DNA of 64,000 nt from Nemertoderma westbladi (Eukaryota; Xenacoelomorpha; Nemertodermatida; Nemertodermatidae). Made by a program: the position numbers and the translations under genes. The notes beneath the pieces were generated by a model. The model did no database searches and was not told the origin of the DNA. It worked only from the letters and a program-made list of their open reading frames with translations. The stretch covers positions 36,513-100,512 of the forward strand of contig JAUCBJ010000896.1 of the NCBI GenBank assembly GCA_032718475.1, in the 5' to 3' direction. Of the stretch, positions 8,751-18,280 are shown piece by piece (within the stretch, counting starts at the first letter, position 1; each line of letters opens with the position of its first letter).

Positions 8751-9639
8751 CGATCGATCGCGGGCTAGAAGATCCAGATTTTCCTTGGCTTCGGCTTCTA
8801 TAGTGCTGTTGTTGCTGTCTGGAAATTTCTGACGTCACTATACTTACCTCGCCAATTTCGCTACGAATACTCACTAACGATTGGTCCAGTATTCCCGGTG
8901 CCGATTCGATTTGTACGGGCGAAGTTTCCCTCGTATATTCTGGCACGGTTTCCAAATCGCCGACGTCTTCGCCGCACATACGTAAGTGGTCCGTCAGATG
9001 TTTCAATTGTCCATCCAGTCGGTACAGTTCCTGTTCTTCCTTGGGCTGAAATAATTCGTCCGAAACTGACTCACCTAACAACTGGTCCGCTTGTTCCTGT
9101 TGTATCTGCCTAATCGTCGACTTAAACTGAATCAGTTTCTCTCTAGCGATCATTAGTTTCTCGAGGATTCTAAGTTGAGTATCCACGTCCTGTCTCTGTC
9201 TAGCTAGATCTTGTAGACCAATTAGATTATCTACGGACTTATGTACTCTACTTTGTACTCTAACCTGGAGGGTGTAGAACTCAAACCGAGACATCGGAGC
9301 GGTCAACTCGTCTAATATGCGTTGGCCTTCTCCAATACTCCTGGTAATATGCGCCATGTAGCCGCCGACGCTTCTAACCACACTCTCCTGGCTTCCTACT
9401 GAACTTACCATGTCCGTTTCCCTGTATCTAGGTTGCGGGACCGTTAGAAAGTCCTCGGTCCTGCCGTCGCCTCGTACTACGGCATCCGGTACTCCCGTTG
9501 GATGTACTGGTGACGCACACGGTGTAGGTTTGGTAGGCTCGCGAGTCTTCCCCTGTGGTTCTTCCGCTGCTGACTTATCTCCGTCACATGAGTCATAGTT
9601 GGTAGGTGTATTCTTCGTATAGTCTTGTTTGTCACTCAT
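8737..9639 (-). CDS. Gag-like ORF 1 of element D, coiled-coil
   Basis: 300 residues, first ORF of element D. The N-terminal 110 residues are polar and disordered-looking. About residues 110-190 are a charged helical segment with heptad-like spacing, suggesting a coiled coil, and a Gln/Ser-rich tail follows. I know no named family for it. Its stop overlaps the ATG of the next ORF within GATGAGATCTCGTGA. The ATG at 9639 is preceded by an AT-rich leader with hairpin repeats, which supports this start. The corresponding first ORFs in B and C are also disordered and helical but not recognisably similar by eye. Confidence 0.65.
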   Translation of the reverse strand: MSDKQDYTKNTPTNYDSCDGDKSAAEEPQGKTREPTKPTPCASPVHPTGVPDAVVRGDGRTEDFLTVPQPRYRETDMVSSVGSQESVVRSVGGYMAHITRSIGEGQRILDELTAPMSRFEFYTLQVRVQSRVHKSVDNLIGLQDLARQRQDVDTQLRILEKLMIAREKLIQFKSTIRQIQQEQADQLLGESVSDELFQPKEEQELYRLDGQLKHLTDHLRMCGEDVGDLETVPEYTRETSPVQIESAPGILDQSLVSIRSEIGEVSIVTSEISRQQQQHYRSRSQGKSGSSSPRSIDEIS

Positions 9640-9722
9640 TTCGGTAGTTGTAAGTCAAGTAAAGTGAGTGTCAAAGTATCGAATTTACCGTATTTATATC
9701 TAACGGTACTAATTACAGTCAT

Positions 9723-9857
9723 ATAAAATTAGCCTACCGGCCGATTTTATAGCAAATGGATAAAATTAGCCTAGACGGCCAATTTTACAGCAAATAAATG
9801 TCACGGTATAAGTATATAATAAAATTAGCCTAACGGCCAATTTTATAACAAATAAAT
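9723..9857 (-). repeat. Three hairpin repeats in the leader of element D
   Basis: Three ~38-bp units, each with ATAAAATTAGCC followed by GGCCAATTTTAT, so each can form a short hairpin. They lie 80-220 bp upstream of the first ORF and may be leader RNA structure (packaging or translation); this is inference. Confidence 0.7.
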
Positions 9858-11760
9858 CGGATAACGATATACGTTATCAAAATATAAATTTAACACAAAT
9901 AATACGGACTAATTCAGCAATAAACAAAGAAATCGTACGGAATGCATAAATACTTGAGACAGTGGAACCCACAATAATTTTAACTAATATGGTAATGCCT
10001 AACTGATTAATGCAACTTTTCAAACTCACCCACTCCAATAATTCTCCAGAAAAAACAGATTCCCAGATACAAACCGGACGTGAACCTTTCCGTTTCCAAC
10101 GCTGCGGACGAAGTGCGATTTTCCCAACCAAAATTGTTGAGTTATCTATCTCCCAAACTCGTGAAACACGGTCTTGCTCCCGTTACAGTCTAGAAATGAG
10201 GTCTGAATCCTGAAAAACAAAAGAGTTAGGTTTTACTTTTACGAAAATTTTGTACCGGTACAATATGGTATTTAAACCCTTTTAAACACCGGTATTCAAT
10301 TCCAAAATGTTTTACACGCGGTTCAAATCAAATTTTATTTCAAAAAATTAGCACTTAGCTAATCAAATATAAATTTTTACCTCAAAATACAAAATTTTCA
10401 AATAACTTTAGTCCTACCGAACCGTAGTTCAGTAAAACATATTCCTACTATTGTGAAGAGACAGTAACAATACCTGCAATATCATACTACAAAGTTTGTG
10501 AATCAAATCATAATCCGACCTTCTCACCAAAACAGTAAACTCCAAGTAAGCGAATATATTGCAGTATCGGTCTCTTATAACAGGTGAGGCAGAAAACAGT
10601 CTACGGACAGACAAACTTCGATAAAACAAAATCCCGCGCAGCGAATCCTAAAATCAGGCTGACTCACTGACGGACTAAGGGGCTCGTATACTTTGCCGCG
10701 GTGTGATTTATATGGTTGGGCGAAAAGGACGCTAGCTAGGTGCAGAGATTTGGAGATATCTAACTAGCGGGCAAAGTGCAGTACGGACAAAAGTTAATTT
10801 TATATATTTTGAGGTGTAAATAATTTCTAACGCGCGTGTGTTAATTCTGAACAGTCAAGATCAGTTTTGCTCCTTCATATATATAATTACTGGGTACGGT
10901 GTGCATTTTACGAATATTCTAATTTTGTAACTTGTAGGTCCAATACTCACGAATGATAAGGCTCCTTCCCCTCTTGCGTATTTCCAGGACTCAAATTCAG
11001 GCATAAGGTTAATACTACGCCCAGAATTCGGCAATTTTAATTTACCAGGTCCCTAATACTAAGAAGAAATGTGTTAGTTTACTACAGTAGGCGTACTGTT
11101 ACTAATAGCTAGCCTGGCGTCCTATCTAGAATTTTGGTTACCTAGGTGGGCTTGGTAACTTCCTATCAGGATGTCGGCGGGGACACGGTAGATGTTAGTA
11201 TATCCCTAATAGCCTCAATTTATTTTGCGCCTAGTCGTAAACTGCCCTACCGCCTGAACGGTACAATCCTAATTCAGGTGAAACACAGTAACTCTCCTGG
11301 CCTACAAGTTCTAATGCAATGGACACCGTTGTACTACAAATAGTCACAGACGCACCTGTACTTAGCAAGAGTTAGGCGTACAGTTTGCTGCACCCTACCA
11401 ATGTGTATGCTTTGTACCGGTGTGCCTACGTCCTATCTGCGTACTAGTATCTCTGCCTGAGCTCTCCTCTCCTCTCCCCCGTAGGAATATGAAGGTCTAC
11501 TGCGGTTTTTTCCTGAATCAAAACAGTACAGTCCCTAGATGTAATTTTAGGCGTACAGCGTGTCACTACCTCTACCTTCGATCTTTGGTCTTATACTTAG
11601 GTAGCAAGGCATCGAACGCTGTCTAACCTTTCAGGCGATGGGTGAATAACTGAGAGTGATATTGCGGGTTGTCTCCTGTCTACATTCCTTGGATGTTCCC
11701 GTTCATTGCTGCGGCCCGATGTTTAGCCAGCCATCCTGTCCCTCAGTTGAGTTCACCGTG
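9858..11760. other. No gene recognised; AT-rich leader or LTR-related DNA
   Basis: Short frames only, none with a recognisable domain. If the promoter-like signals at 11.8-11.95 kb belong to element D, this would be its long leader. No primer-binding site could be assigned. Confidence 0.4.
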
Positions 11761-11814
11761 GTGAAGCATAGTAAAACAGATAGAAAAGGGCAGATGTGAC
11801 AAGTATTTCTAACT

Positions 11815-11949
11815 TTTATTACAAAATCAAACAATAACTATTATACAATAAACAGAATAGATTAAATCGCAAGACTGAGATGTAATAGTGATGTAGTGAA
11901 TATTGAAGATTGAGATTGATAACTAATGAACGAAACTGCACCTTTTATA
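11815..11949 (-). promoter_or_regulatory. LTR-like promoter with downstream poly(A) signal
   Basis: On the minus strand a TATAAAAGG box (11941-11949) is followed 120-130 nt later by AATAAA (11815-11820), the U3-R-U5 spacing of an LTR. It lies upstream of element D and downstream of the zinc-knuckle ORF at 13.2-14.6 kb. I could not confirm LTR ends or a second copy, so this is suggestive only. Confidence 0.35.
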
Positions 11950-12163
11950 CCAAATTTGTGCCGTAATCAATCGAGAAAATTCTCGATTGTTCTATGAGTT
12001 CTAACAGAATTTTAAAGATAGCCATTGGTCCAGCAAATATATAACTTGTACGACATTGGTTACAATCTAATAACTACAGTCTCATTGGTTAATCTTACTT
12101 CGAGCAAATGCAATTAATTTGTAGCGGTCAATTTAAATGAGTTGAAATTCTGCACAAAAAACA

Positions 12164-12371
12164 ATTCGCACCTACTAGGATTCGAACTCAATACACACTA
12201 CATATAATTTCCAACGCTCTACCGACTGAGCTACTGAACCACTTGACTAATCATCGTACAAATAGATATAGCAAATACAAATGAGGACTTAATGTAATCT
12301 TTAGCAAAGTTAATTCGAATAAAATAAAAATTTTGAAAATCCACGGCGTTTAGAGAATATAATTCTATACC
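12164..12371 (-). repeat. tRNA-like segment, copy 1
   Basis: On the minus strand it has an A-box-like TAGCTCAGTCGG and a B-box-like AGTTCGAATCC at tRNA spacing, then a T-run that could end Pol III transcription. Acceptor, anticodon and T stems do not pair well, so it is not a functional tRNA. The repeated unit includes about 130 bp 5' of the tRNA-like part, unlike a classical SINE head. Copy 2 is at 15.3 kb. Confidence 0.6.
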
Positions 12372-13156
12372 GCTCCATGAAAACAGGATATTATAGTGCA
12401 TAAAATATACGGTTTTCACCAATAATCAATCAAATTATAGAATACTTAGGGCGTACTTACATATTTACAAATTAAATTTCAAACAATACTTCCTTTCTAC
12501 ATAATGATTCGATACAAAATAATTACAAATTCAAACTTTACATATTTAAGGCTTTACTAAGTAAGTACAATATAAATCTAAATTAAATTCACCAATATAA
12601 ATCTATTGCATCTCAATATTGCAAAATTCAAATAATTACAAATACAAATAAATGAAAATCATAAGAAAGGCTCGCGAGTCTTCCATCTACTATTGCATCT
12701 CAAATATTGCATAAATTCAAATAATTACAAATACTTTTGTGCCTAAATATAGATTGCATAAGTTCGGAATAATTACAAATATGAGTCTTTCTAAGTACAA
12801 AACTTTCTAACTATAAAACTTTCTAAATAGAAAATATAATGCTTTACAAATGAAACTATAAGAAAGGCCCACGAGTCTTCCATCTACTCTTACTTTCTAT
12901 CTCACTGTAAATACAAATACTGCTTATAAGATATATATTGCATAGTATTCGGAACAATATAAATTGCATAAGTTCGGAATAATCACAAATATAAAATATA
13001 AATCTTGCAAAATACAAATTCTTACTAAATATAAATCTTACTAAATACGAGTTCTTCCAGAATACAAAACTTACTAAATATAAAACATATAATTCAAATA
13101 AATCACAAATTCACAAGAAAGGCTCACGAGTCTTCCGTCCACCCTTGCCCTCCCTT
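12372..13156. other. AT-rich non-coding stretch with three copies of the short repeat
   Basis: No ORF. It contains recurring ATATAAAT / AATTACAAAT phrases and three copies of the dispersed near-palindrome about 200-250 bp apart. It is probably the 3' non-coding part of the element that carries the zinc-knuckle ORF. Confidence 0.5.
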
Positions 13157-14356
13157 TTATTGCTTAGTAGATCGAGCCCTGCCTCGTCCTCGAAAACTGC
13201 GCACAGGTGACTTTGCTCGCGATATGGGACTCGTGGGGCGAGTCACTGGTTTTGTTTGGACGTTGGGAGACGGTGCGCCCGTTTCCTCACAAATTCGTCT
13301 ATTTGGTATCCCGAAACCTCTACCGATTCCTCGTGACCGATCAGTTGTCACTACAGTTGGTAAAACGTCTGGGAACGCGCGGGAAGCGGACGACGCAGAC
13401 CCAAGAGTAGCTTGCACCCCCTTTTGATCAGCTGGTGTATGTCCCGATCCTCCTGTTGGTTCTCTAGGAAGCGATACCGTATCCCGAGTAATTCGAATAG
13501 TCGGCTCGACTCCCTTGCGTTCTTGTATATTAATAGACTTCTTTAATTGTTGGCTAACTTTCTGGACCCTTATGATCCTACCCTGCCCGTCCTCCCGAGG
13601 GTGACGTGCAGACGGCGCAACCAGAGTGGCTGGTATATTTGTCGCCTCTAGGATCTCCTCTTCCTCGAATACGCTCGCTCGTATACGCCTATGATAGAAC
13701 GCGGCTCGGTACGCCCATGCGACGGTTAACCAAGCTCCTTTATTCCGCTTTTCAGTTCGGAAACGATCAAATTCACCATACGTGATACGATTTACGACTT
13801 TCTGAAAATTCCACGTGTTCTTTTTGTCCGGGTGAATCTGTAATAGATACTCGCGCACCACTCGGAATCCACTGTCGTGAGGCAAGATGTCGACTACCTT
13901 GATAAGTTCGTCATATTGGGGCATAGCGGAGATGTATCCTTCCGACATCATCGTTTGGGGATTTACCGCCCAAAATCCAAGATGCGCCCTCATCGGAAAT
14001 CGTCTTCTTTGTGCCGATACATGTTCATCGGCTAAATCTTCCCACTCATCGAACAGTTTTCTCACGAGTTTTACAGATTCGTGTTCATAAGGTATGTCTC
14101 TTAGTTGGCATTCAGATGCTCGATGCCCTTTTATATTGCAATAAGTACATTGAGCCATAAATCTCCAGCAAGTATAAAAGGTATGAGACCCTTGATCTCC
14201 ACACCATCCACAGATTAGTTGAGTCGTAGTAATGTGCTTTCCACTGCACTTTGTCATATGATGTCCAGCGACGCCACATTTACAACACATCGTATTGGCA
14301 GGGTACCACACTCGTTCATATATAAGATCTCCAATTGGTCGAGCGCTTCCTCCCAC
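13157..14356 (-). CDS. Zinc-knuckle ORF (element E fragment), third-ORF type of BEL/Pao
   Basis: 399 residues. The first 110 hold three Cys/His clusters: CX2CX4HX4C from the CCKC motif, CX2CX5HX4C, and CX2CX4HX4C. A ~130-residue domain with GFWAVNP follows, then a basic, Ser/Pro/Arg-rich tail ending in an RGRGR stretch. The arrangement matches the ORF downstream of pol in element C (17.7-19.0 kb), where GFFLINQ replaces GFWAVNP, so I infer a homologous accessory protein that binds nucleic acid. The first codon here is GTG and the frame is open 16 codons further upstream to a TAG; the probable N-terminus is in another phase at 14370-14618. No enzymatic motif was seen. It could alternatively be a diverged gag. 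Confidence 0.6.
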   Translation of the reverse strand: MGGSARPIGDLIYERVWYPANTMCCKCGVAGHHMTKCSGKHITTTQLICGWCGDQGSHTFYTCWRFMAQCTYCNIKGHRASECQLRDIPYEHESVKLVRKLFDEWEDLADEHVSAQRRRFPMRAHLGFWAVNPQTMMSEGYISAMPQYDELIKVVDILPHDSGFRVVREYLLQIHPDKKNTWNFQKVVNRITYGEFDRFRTEKRNKGAWLTVAWAYRAAFYHRRIRASVFEEEEILEATNIPATLVAPSARHPREDGQGRIIRVQKVSQQLKKSINIQERKGVEPTIRITRDTVSLPREPTGGSGHTPADQKGVQATLGSASSASRAFPDVLPTVVTTDRSRGIGRGFGIPNRRICEETGAPSPNVQTKPVTRPTSPISRAKSPVRSFRGRGRARSTKQ

Positions 14357-14369
14357 ACTATAATCATAA

Positions 14370-14618
14370 TCATCTGGATCTATGGGTTGGTGTTTCTGAA
14401 GGTTGTATACAAACTACAGCATCTGTTGCTTCAAGTTGTCGAATCTCCGTCTGAGATTTCTTCGGGAGGTTCCTTTCAATCTCAGGAAGTTCCTCTAAAG
14501 GATCGTCAGTGATCGTAGTCGTTACTTCGAAATCATCACCAAGGTGACCGATAGGCGCGCGCGTCTGCCGTGATTCATCCATAACCTCCACGATACGTTC
14601 TCCTTCATAGGGTAACAA
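14370..14618 (-). CDS. N-terminal fragment of the zinc-knuckle ORF, other phase
   Basis: 82 acidic, polar residues from an ATG at 14618, ending in a stop about 15 nt before the start assigned to the zinc-knuckle ORF. The downstream frame overlaps its end in another phase. Probably one protein with a frame break near 14.38 kb. No domain recognised. Confidence 0.4.
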   Translation of the reverse strand: MLPYEGERIVEVMDESRQTRAPIGHLGDDFEVTTTITDDPLEELPEIERNLPKKSQTEIRQLEATDAVVCIQPSETPTHRSR

Positions 14619-15290
14619 TGTAAATGTTAGGGTTATGATTGATGGTGTTATGCGGGACTGATATACTGTATGTATATAGGTAGGAGGATTCCAAGGAGAT
14701 ACCGGTTACTACCTAGGTCAGTACGGCAGGAGGTAGAGATAGATAGATTCAGTACAGCAGTACATTGTATTCGTCCGTCCTGCTTTACTTTATGCCGTCA
14801 TACCATCAGTATGGGACTGCAGGTTTATAGGAATATATAGATATATATGATCATCACTTATCTTTATTATATCTTCACGTTTACCTTGGGAACTAACAAA
14901 TGGCGCTGCGAGTTGAAAGAAACCTATGGGCCTTGATACTGACTAACTGGACTACAGACCAGGGCCACGCATTGCTGCTTTGATTAGGCCTATTGATTTG
15001 ATACTACATCAGCAGGACGGTAATTGCAACTACAGAACTACTGACCAAATTGCTACATCAGTACAGACCGGTACGGATCAACCGTACTGAGGTCACTGCT
15101 ACAGCTTTTACATACGTACCGTCTCACCGTCGGTTGCTACCGCCACAACCAGACAACGATTACCGTTGCTTTCAAAACTTCTACCTACCATTCCAACCAG
15201 CCTAGACCGTACATTCCTGCATTCGTTTTTTCTTACACCGGTATTACAAACCGGGCTGGCAGGTGGGAAATAGTAATAGTAATAGGAAAA
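14619..15290. other. No gene recognised
   Basis: Low-complexity TA stretches and many GTAC/CAGTA phrases; no ORF or repeat that I can name. Confidence 0.4.
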
Positions 15291-15498
15291 CAATTTGCAC
15301 CTACTAGGATTCGAACTCAATACACACTACATATAATTTCCAACGCTCTACCGACTGAGCTACTGAACCACTTGACTAATCATCGTACAAATAGATATAG
15401 CAAATACAAATGAGGACTTAATGTAATCTTTAGCAAAGTTAATTCGAATAAAATAAAAATTTTGAAAATCCACAGCGTTTAGAGAATATAATTCTATA
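15291..15498 (-). repeat. tRNA-like segment, copy 2
   Basis: Nearly identical to the unit at 12.16-12.37 kb, including the A- and B-box-like motifs and the AT-rich 5' flank, and in the same orientation. The two copies flank the zinc-knuckle ORF. Homology stops abruptly at both ends, so this is a recent duplication or insertion. Confidence 0.6.
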
Positions 15499-15896
15499 AG
15501 AGACGTGACCCCGCGCCCGTGTAGAACCATGACCTTGCGCCCGTGTGGAGAAATGACCCCGCGCCCGGGTAGAGACGTGACACATCACCCCGTGTAGAAG
15601 CGTGACCCTGCGCCCGTGTAGAGCTGTGATCCCGCGCCCAGGTAGAGACGTGACACATCACCCCATGCCCATGTAGAAGCGTGACCCCGCGCCCATGTAG
15701 AAGCGTGACCCCGCACCCGTGTAGAGACGTGACCCCGCACCTGGGTAGAGACGTGACACATCACCCCGTGCCCGTCTAGAAGCGTGACCCGGCGCCCGTG
15801 TAGAAGCGTGACCCCACGCCCGTATAGAGACGTGACCCCGGGCTCGGGTAGAGACGTGACACATCACCTCGTGTAGAAGCGTGACCCCGCGCCCGG
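15499..15896. repeat. GC-rich minisatellite, ~25-bp unit
   Basis: About 15 imperfect copies of GTAGAGACGTGACCCCGCGC plus a few bases, some with a GTGACACATCACCCC variant. It abuts tRNA-like copy 2. A 69-residue Arg/Gly/His frame inside it is a by-product of the repeat. Confidence 0.9.
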
Positions 15897-15968
15897 ATTT
15901 GGAGTGTTGTAATTTAGTAACCTTTAATTTTATTATTCTTTTTTCACTGTTCAGTGACGCCCCTGTCT

Positions 15969-16194
15969 GTAACTGGTAGGCAGTCTGTTGGTAACTGGAA
16001 GCCAGGCGGCAGCAGTCTTTCTGTGAAAGTTAATCATAAGAATGTAATTTAAAGTGATAACTAACACACAGTGGTATCTATACTAAGGTTAGTTACTAAT
16101 AATTGTTCTATAAAGGTCTTAATACTTGCCGCCTTTGATTGCCTTTATGAGACTTTATTGATTGCATAAGCTCTCTGCTCTCAGCTCTTTTCCT
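15969..16194 (+). pseudogene. Broken copy of the promoter and exon 1 of the fibrinogen-related gene
   Basis: From about 15,969 to 16,170 the sequence matches the region upstream of the gene at 45 kb almost base for base (the stretch through TTAATACTTGCCGCC and the following GCATAAG). It then jumps to the end of that gene's first exon (16,171-16,194 matches the coding end CTGTCAGCTCTTTTCC with small changes). The intervening ~140 bp, which in the parent contain the TATA box, transcription start and ATG, are missing. No later exon follows. It is a dead fragment. Confidence 0.85.
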
Positions 16195-16368
16195 TTCGGC
16201 TGTAAATCCAAAAGGCGTCTGCGGCATAGAAGGGAAGTTTTACCTTATAAAGTGTGGGTTGGATGTTTCCTTAAACCCCGGTTTATACACTCAAAAAAAT
16301 TTATTGTTCTCCAAACTGCCAAAAACATTATCAGTACGACAACATAATCTATTTAAAAAATATAAGAA

Positions 16369-16913
16369 TGTGATGGGATCCACGAAGGATCCCGATTTAT
16401 CCGTTTGTCAATTTACGCGTCCCCGCCGTGTGTGAAAGGTAAAAGAGTTTGCGTTGTTCGTTGTATATAATTTCCGGGTATAGATAGGTATAGATAATGT
16501 GTTATAGTATAGAGTATCTAAATGTTGGTATATGGAAGGCGGGAAACGGTAATTGAAGTCCCGGTACTTCCCTAGCTAAACTATCCCAACTAACACCAAT
16601 AACATACTGAGATAACTGAACTGAATGATTGCTGATACCTAATAATATATTGCACGGTTTGGCCTTGCTACAGTAAATAGCCGATGCTTCCCCCCTGATT
16701 GGCTAATATCCTTGTTGGCGCCCTTTGGAGTGTTCCCGTTCACTCCAGCTATTCTCCCTCTGTTAGGGGTTTGGCCCCTGACCCTCATTGTGCGTCTCTC
16801 CTTCCCACTTTGTTGGGGTGACACGAGTTATTGATTATCCAATCTCGTGGCCCCCAATATTGCTTAATGATTGACTTTATGGGTTCGTGTTAGCGGAATT
16901 GAATAAGCTAACA
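16369..16913 (-). repeat. 3' LTR of element C
   Basis: 545 bp, reading TGTTAGC... to ...ATCACA on the minus strand (TG...CA ends). Its inner end forms an inverted repeat GTGTTAGC/GCTAACAC. It closely matches 35703-36129. Confidence 0.85.
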
Positions 16914-16951
16914 CTCCCCCCCATGCTATCTTCCCGGTGAGAAGATAGCAT
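16914..16951 (-). promoter_or_regulatory. Polypurine tract and adjoining 11-bp hairpin (C)
   Basis: On the minus strand GGGGGGGAG directly precedes the LTR, the expected plus-strand primer for reverse transcription. Directly upstream is a perfect hairpin with ATGCTATCTTC arms and a 7-nt loop. The same pair occurs in B (19655-19692) and F (50761-50798). Confidence 0.8.
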
Positions 16952-17650
16952 CCACCTTTAAGTGCGCTACAATTCCGCTGGACCCCGATCTAGTATCGGG
17001 TGTGGGGTGGAACTATTTTCTCTCAGAGCCGGCTTTCCAGGCCGCTCCCTATGGGTATGATATCGCTACCCGGGTTCGCCTGGCATCCCATGTCGGGCTG
17101 ATTGTGCGCTCCTCTCACACGACTTTTGTTTCCCCAACACTTTCGCCACTTTGACTCCACTCCGTTCTCACCCTGACTCTCTTCTACTCCTCTTCTCTCT
17201 CACTCTAACTCTCGGACTTCCCTGTCCCTCACTCAGCCTCTTATCCTCCCCCCCCACACTTGAATTGCATCCGCGCTCTCTCCGCACACCGCACTATCAC
17301 CTTTACTCGACCCCTCTTTGACCTCCTTATCCTTTCTGACGAGTCCCACCCCCCTCCTGTGCTGTCGCACTCAAGAAGTGTGAAATCGTCTGGTGTCTCG
17401 TCCATAGTGCCATAGTCAGTTAGCCCCCCAGTCCCAGTAGCTAATTGAGAAAGGTTGTATGACTATAGTACTTACTTCGAATGTATATTTCATGACTAAA
17501 CTACTGATTACTACGTACGTACATACAAATTGCACTTATTTAATTATTTGCATCATTTTGAATTTGTACTTAATAGTTCGTACTTCCCACGTGGCGCCTT
17601 CCAGGCGTACCACGTCCAAGTCTCAGTTTCTCTCTCCCAGCCCTGGGAAC
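16952..17650. other. 3' non-coding region of element C
   Basis: Pyrimidine-rich on the plus strand, with no gene. The first part (the CTTTCCAGGCCGCTCCCTATGGG block) is shared with B and F, so it belongs to the element. Confidence 0.6.
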
Positions 17651-18280
17651 CTATTTGTCCCTCCTGAGATAGTTCCCTCTGGCGTCCTCCTCCCTGGGTC
17701 GTTTCTTGGTCACTACCGCTCCTCTGGGATCCGCTTTCTGCCTTCGGACTTTCGCCGCCACCTCCCTACTGATCCCGGTCATTGGCTCCTTGGGCGCTGG
17801 TGTTATCAGTGCCCGATATCGCTTCGCCGGTGGCCCCTCCGAGTGGCCCTGTTGTCTCCCCCTGGTGGCGTCCCATAAGATCATCTTCATTGCCTGCGGC
17901 ACGTGCTCCGCCAAGAAATCCCTAAACTCCCCTCGGTTCTGTGGTGTCCACCTGTCCAAATACCTTTGTGTATTTATTACCCCGGCATACGACGCCGCCG
18001 TCGCTACCTCTTGATAGGTAAACGGTAGCCTCCTCTTTATGATCTCCAAGTGAGCCTCCTGGTTGATTAGGAAGAAACCCCAATTAAACTCCTGGGCCTT
18101 CATGCGTTGCCGCGTCATGGCCCCGACGTCGGCCCATTCTTCGAAGATCCTGAACTTCTCCTCATCGTCCATCCAGTCGCACTGGTGTCCGTAGTGTCCC
18201 CAAAAGTTACACTTCGGACATCGGTTATGCAACCGTGGACACGCCCAATCCTGTGGCTCGACTCGCGGCAGTAGAGACAA
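17651..18280 (-). CDS. Downstream zinc-knuckle ORF of C, C-terminal part
   Basis: 209 residues. It starts inside the zinc-knuckle region, in another phase from the overlapping ORF at 18115-19047. CX2CX4HX4C near residue 22 (CPKCNFWGHYGHQC) is followed by an ~85-residue domain with NWGFFLINQ and a Lys/Arg-rich tail. It resembles the protein at 13.2-14.4 kb in order and spacing. Together the two frames give a multi-knuckle nucleic-acid-binding protein lying 3' of pol; the break is near 18.27 kb, within a knuckle. Confidence 0.6.
   Translation of the reverse strand: MSLLPRVEPQDWACPRLHNRCPKCNFWGHYGHQCDWMDDEEKFRIFEEWADVGAMTRQRMKAQEFNWGFFLINQEAHLEIIKRRLPFTYQEVATAASYAGVINTQRYLDRWTPQNRGEFRDFLAEHVPQAMKMILWDATRGRQQGHSEGPPAKRYRALITPAPKEPMTGISREVAAKVRRQKADPRGAVVTKKRPREEDARGNYLRRDK

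Larger units (their letters stand above)
77..13136 (-). repeat. Dispersed ~20-bp near-palindrome, ten copies in one orientation
   Basis: Minus-strand consensus GGAAGACTCGCGAGCCTTTC. The 16-bp cores lie at 77-92, 1224-1239, 3666-3681, 5691-5706, 8149-8164, 8233-8248, 9536-9551, 12669-12684, 12866-12881 and 13121-13136. All point the same way. The centre CTCGCGAG is self-complementary, and allowing G-U pairs the whole unit can fold on itself. Six copies are inside ORFs, read as GRLASL in three and KTREPT/KTCEPT in three; four are non-coding. I found no further copy from 13.2 to 64 kb. Confidence 0.9.

Noticed and set aside
12168-12240. Functional tRNA gene
   Set aside because: A- and B-box spacing fits, but acceptor, anticodon and T stems have mismatches and position 33 is not T.
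9640-13150. Complete 5' LTR of element D
   Set aside because: TATA and poly(A) signals are present near 11.9 kb, but I could not find TG/CA ends, a primer-binding site or a second LTR copy in the window.
15658-15867. 69-codon minus-strand frame rich in Arg, Gly and His
   Set aside because: It is the translation of the GC-rich minisatellite; open frames arise from the repeat unit length.
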